NCBI GenBank assembly: GCA_934871445.1 | Contig: CAKXBD010000115.1 | Coordinates: 1-6,350 of the forward strand | Direction: 5' to 3' | From: an uncultured bacterium | GTDB lineage: Bacteria > Bacillota > Clostridia > Christensenellales > Borkfalkiaceae | Length of the DNA stretch: 6,350 nt | Part shown: piece after piece, positions 5,133 through 6,350 of the stretch | How positions within the stretch are numbered: the first letter of the stretch is position 1 | How the letters are laid out: every line of letters starts with the position of its first letter | Notes under the pieces: model-generated | Told to the model about the DNA's origin: nothing | Seen by the model: the letters and a program-made list of their open reading frames with translations, nothing else | Databases searched by the model: none | Program-made: the position numbers and the translations under genes

Positions 5133-5546
5133 ATGATGACAGGTATAAAATTCCTCAAAAACGGAGCTGATATATCCCGTAAAACGGGGCGGGAAACGTT
5201 CTGCAGCCGCGAAAGCGAAGCTCAGGCGGAAGAGAATCGGGAAGAAGTTCTTCTTCAAAGCGCTGCGGAGGCGATCCGGGCGGGAGAAAATTTCCGTGCC
5301 CGCTGTATTCTCCGGAAAGCCGTATCGGAAAACATGGAAAATCCCGAAGCCTATAACTTGCTCGGCATTTCTTACGAAAAGGAAGGCGACAGGATAAAGG
5401 CTTCGAAATTTTACAGAGTCGCCTACTATATGGACCAAACCTTCAAAGCCGCTTCGGATAATCTCGACCGAGTTTGCGGTTTTTGGTATAAAGGCGCGGG
5501 AAATATAGCGTGGGGCCTGAAATCGGAGGAGGTAAAAAAGAGATGA
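5133..5546 (+). CDS. TPR-repeat protein, first gene of the kdp operon
   Basis: A 137-residue soluble protein with no signal peptide or membrane segment. Seen: a charged, probably flexible N-terminus (1-35), a helical pair at about 39-68 with AIRAGENFRARCILRKAV, a clear tetratricopeptide repeat at about 71-104 (PEAYNLLGISYEKEGD, KASKFYRVAYYMD), a capping helix, and an aromatic tail (GFWYKGAGNIAWGL, 116-129). TPR domains bind other proteins or peptides. It is not one of the canonical kdp genes, and no function is recognised. The strong AGGAGG at 5117-5122 is 10 bases before the ATG; a second ATG follows at once. Its stop overlaps the kdpF start as ATGA, so the two are translationally coupled. 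A role in assembly, stability or sensing of the pump is inference from context only. Confidence 0.85.
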   Translation: MMTGIKFLKNGADISRKTGRETFCSRESEAQAEENREEVLLQSAAEAIRAGENFRARCILRKAVSENMENPEAYNLLGISYEKEGDRIKASKFYRVAYYMDQTFKAASDNLDRVCGFWYKGAGNIAWGLKSEEVKKR

Positions 5547-5632
5547 CTGTCGTGACAATCGTCGCCGGCATATTGGCAGTAGGCCTTTTAGGCTATCTGT
5601 TTTATGCTCTTTTCAACGGTGACAAGACGTAA
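5543..5632 (+). CDS. kdpF: KdpF, small membrane subunit of the potassium pump
   Basis: A 29-residue single-span membrane peptide: one hydrophobic helix from about residue 3 to 24, ending in GYLFYALFNGDKT. The GYL-x-YAL-x-N pattern at the C-terminal end of the helix matches KdpF of E. coli, also 29 residues, which stabilises the KdpFABC potassium-importing P-type ATPase. ATG at 5543 lies within an ATGA overlap with the TPR gene, and GGAGG at 5528-5532 is 10 bases upstream. Normally kdpF directly precedes kdpA; here an 80-residue gene lies between. Confidence 0.9.
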   Translation: MTVVTIVAGILAVGLLGYLFYALFNGDKT

Positions 5633-5652
5633 ACACACAAGAGGAGATTAAC

Positions 5653-5895
5653 ATGTCGGAACTTATCAATGAACTAAAAAGAAAACACGTACGTATCGCG
5701 TTTCTTTCCGGAGCCTATCAGAACGGAGGCGTCGCAGCCGCAAACTATGTCGTCATAGACGGTATGGACGGCTTCCTGAAACTGAAAGACGACCGGGACA
5801 GAACGGTTTTTTATCGGCTTGACTTAATCAAACAAATTACCGTTCTTCCGGGATGCGATATGGACATCCAAATCGAAAAAGGAGGTAATTTATGA
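5653..5895 (+). CDS. Unrecognised 80-residue protein between kdpF and kdpA
   Basis: A small soluble protein, not recognised. Seen: a short N-terminal helix (SELINELKRKH), then alternating strand-like stretches VRIAFLSG, NYVVIDGMD, GFLKLKDD, TVFYRLDLIKQITVL and DIQIEK, with turns rich in Gly and Asp. A helix followed by about five short strands, with a conserved-looking RLDLIKQITVL end, recalls small Sm-like or SH3-like barrels, but this is a guess from the pattern. No signal peptide or membrane span. AGGAG at 5642-5646 is six bases before the ATG. Its stop codon overlaps the kdpA ATG (ATGA at 5892-5895), and the kdpA ribosome site lies in its last codons, so it is translated with the pump. 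A regulatory or RNA/protein-binding role for the pump operon is inference. Confidence 0.85.
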   Translation: MSELINELKRKHVRIAFLSGAYQNGGVAAANYVVIDGMDGFLKLKDDRDRTVFYRLDLIKQITVLPGCDMDIQIEKGGNL

Positions 5896-6350
5896 CGGAA
5901 ATCCTTTTTACCGTCTTACAGGATATTCTGTTTTTCGTGCTCCTCATCGGAGGCGGCTGGTTTTTCGGCAGAGCCTTTTACAAAATTTATAAAGGCGAAC
6001 CTGTATTTGCAAAAAAAGCCTTTACAGCCACGGAAAACGGAATTTATAAAATCATGGGCGTAGACCCGAAAGAGGAAATGACAGCGAAGAAGTATGCCCT
6101 GGGCATACTTTTGTTCAGTGTATTCAGCCTGATTTTCTTCATTGCCGTCGTCATGCTTCAAGCATTTCTGACGATGAATCCCGAACATATCGAGGGTATG
6201 AGCTGGCACCTCGCATTCAATACGGCCGCGAGCTTCGTGACGAATACGAACTGGCAGGCCTATTCGGGCGAGACAGGCCTTTCTTATCTCTCGCAGATGA
6301 TCTGCCTCACGGTGCAGAACTTCGTCTCCGGCGCGGTAGGTATCGCGGTG
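5892..6350 (+). CDS. kdpA: KdpA, potassium-binding subunit of the KdpFABC pump, N-terminal part
   Basis: The first 153 residues; the gene continues past the right edge. KdpA is the channel-like membrane subunit that selects potassium for the KdpB ATPase. Seen: a first membrane helix at about 4-26, a second at about 69-92, and the first pore loop with FNTAASFVTNTNWQAYSGET (109-128), followed by LSYLSQM and LTVQNFVSGAVGIAV, all hallmarks of KdpA. The cytosolic part between the first two helices contains ENGIYKIMGVDP, the counterpart of the family's ER-x-x-GV-x-P region. GGAGG at 5881-5885 is six bases before the ATG, which overlaps the previous stop. kdpB and kdpC are expected downstream. Codons become more C/G-ending from about 6200 on, which is most simply explained by the conserved pore sequence. 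Confidence 0.97.
   Translation, partial: MTEILFTVLQDILFFVLLIGGGWFFGRAFYKIYKGEPVFAKKAFTATENGIYKIMGVDPKEEMTAKKYALGILLFSVFSLIFFIAVVMLQAFLTMNPEHIEGMSWHLAFNTAASFVTNTNWQAYSGETGLSYLSQMICLTVQNFVSGAVGIAV

Noticed and set aside
5046..5558. Minus-strand frame of 170 codons opposite the TPR gene.
   Set aside because: It would cover the pump-operon promoter and repeats, and the plus-strand frame has a TPR motif, a strong ribosome site and stop-start coupling.
6200..6350. Rise in GC and C/G-ending codons within kdpA as a sign of recombination.
   Set aside because: The stretch encodes the most conserved pore region of KdpA and is short; the frame and protein are continuous.

Overview
The window looks like chromosome of a Firmicute, most likely of the Clostridia. 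The signs are strong purine-rich Shine-Dalgarno sequences before most genes, near-consensus sigma-A promoters, AT-rich gaps between moderate-GC genes, a CPBP protease, a Cro/CI-type regulator of a clostridial style and a short-form malic enzyme. The species cannot be named from the sequence alone. No mobile element, tRNA, rRNA or CRISPR array was seen.

Left part (1-1763). The minus strand carries the N-terminal part of a probable ABC exporter that runs off the left edge, and upstream of it a CPBP-family intramembrane protease with all its motifs. The protease has a consensus promoter (TTGACA, 17 bp, TATAAT) that fixes its start at a GTG. Divergent from it is a small Cro/CI-type DNA-binding protein. 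The gap between them holds a second minus-strand promoter candidate and a hairpin followed by a U-run, so a short RNA or a terminator sits there.

Middle (1764-3157). A complete short-form NAD(P)-dependent malic enzyme lies on the minus strand. It is convergent with the regulator gene, with no base between the two stop codons. The gap upstream of the malic enzyme holds a 12-bp stem that looks like a bidirectional terminator.

Right part (3158-6350). This is a potassium-starvation locus of Kdp type. A short KdpD-like histidine kinase (four membrane segments, no N-terminal KdpD/UspA part) and a KdpE response regulator form one transcription unit, closed by a strong terminator. The kinase promoter is so close to the ATG that the mRNA is predicted to be leaderless. 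After the terminator come three TTAAT direct repeats in helical phase, a -10 box without a good -35, and an operon that reads: TPR protein, kdpF (29 aa), an unrecognised 80-aa protein, kdpA (cut by the right edge). The likely circuit is that the kinase senses potassium or turgor stress, KdpE binds the repeats, and the potassium-pump operon is switched on. The TPR protein and the 80-aa protein are not part of the canonical kdpFABC set and are the most interesting genes here.
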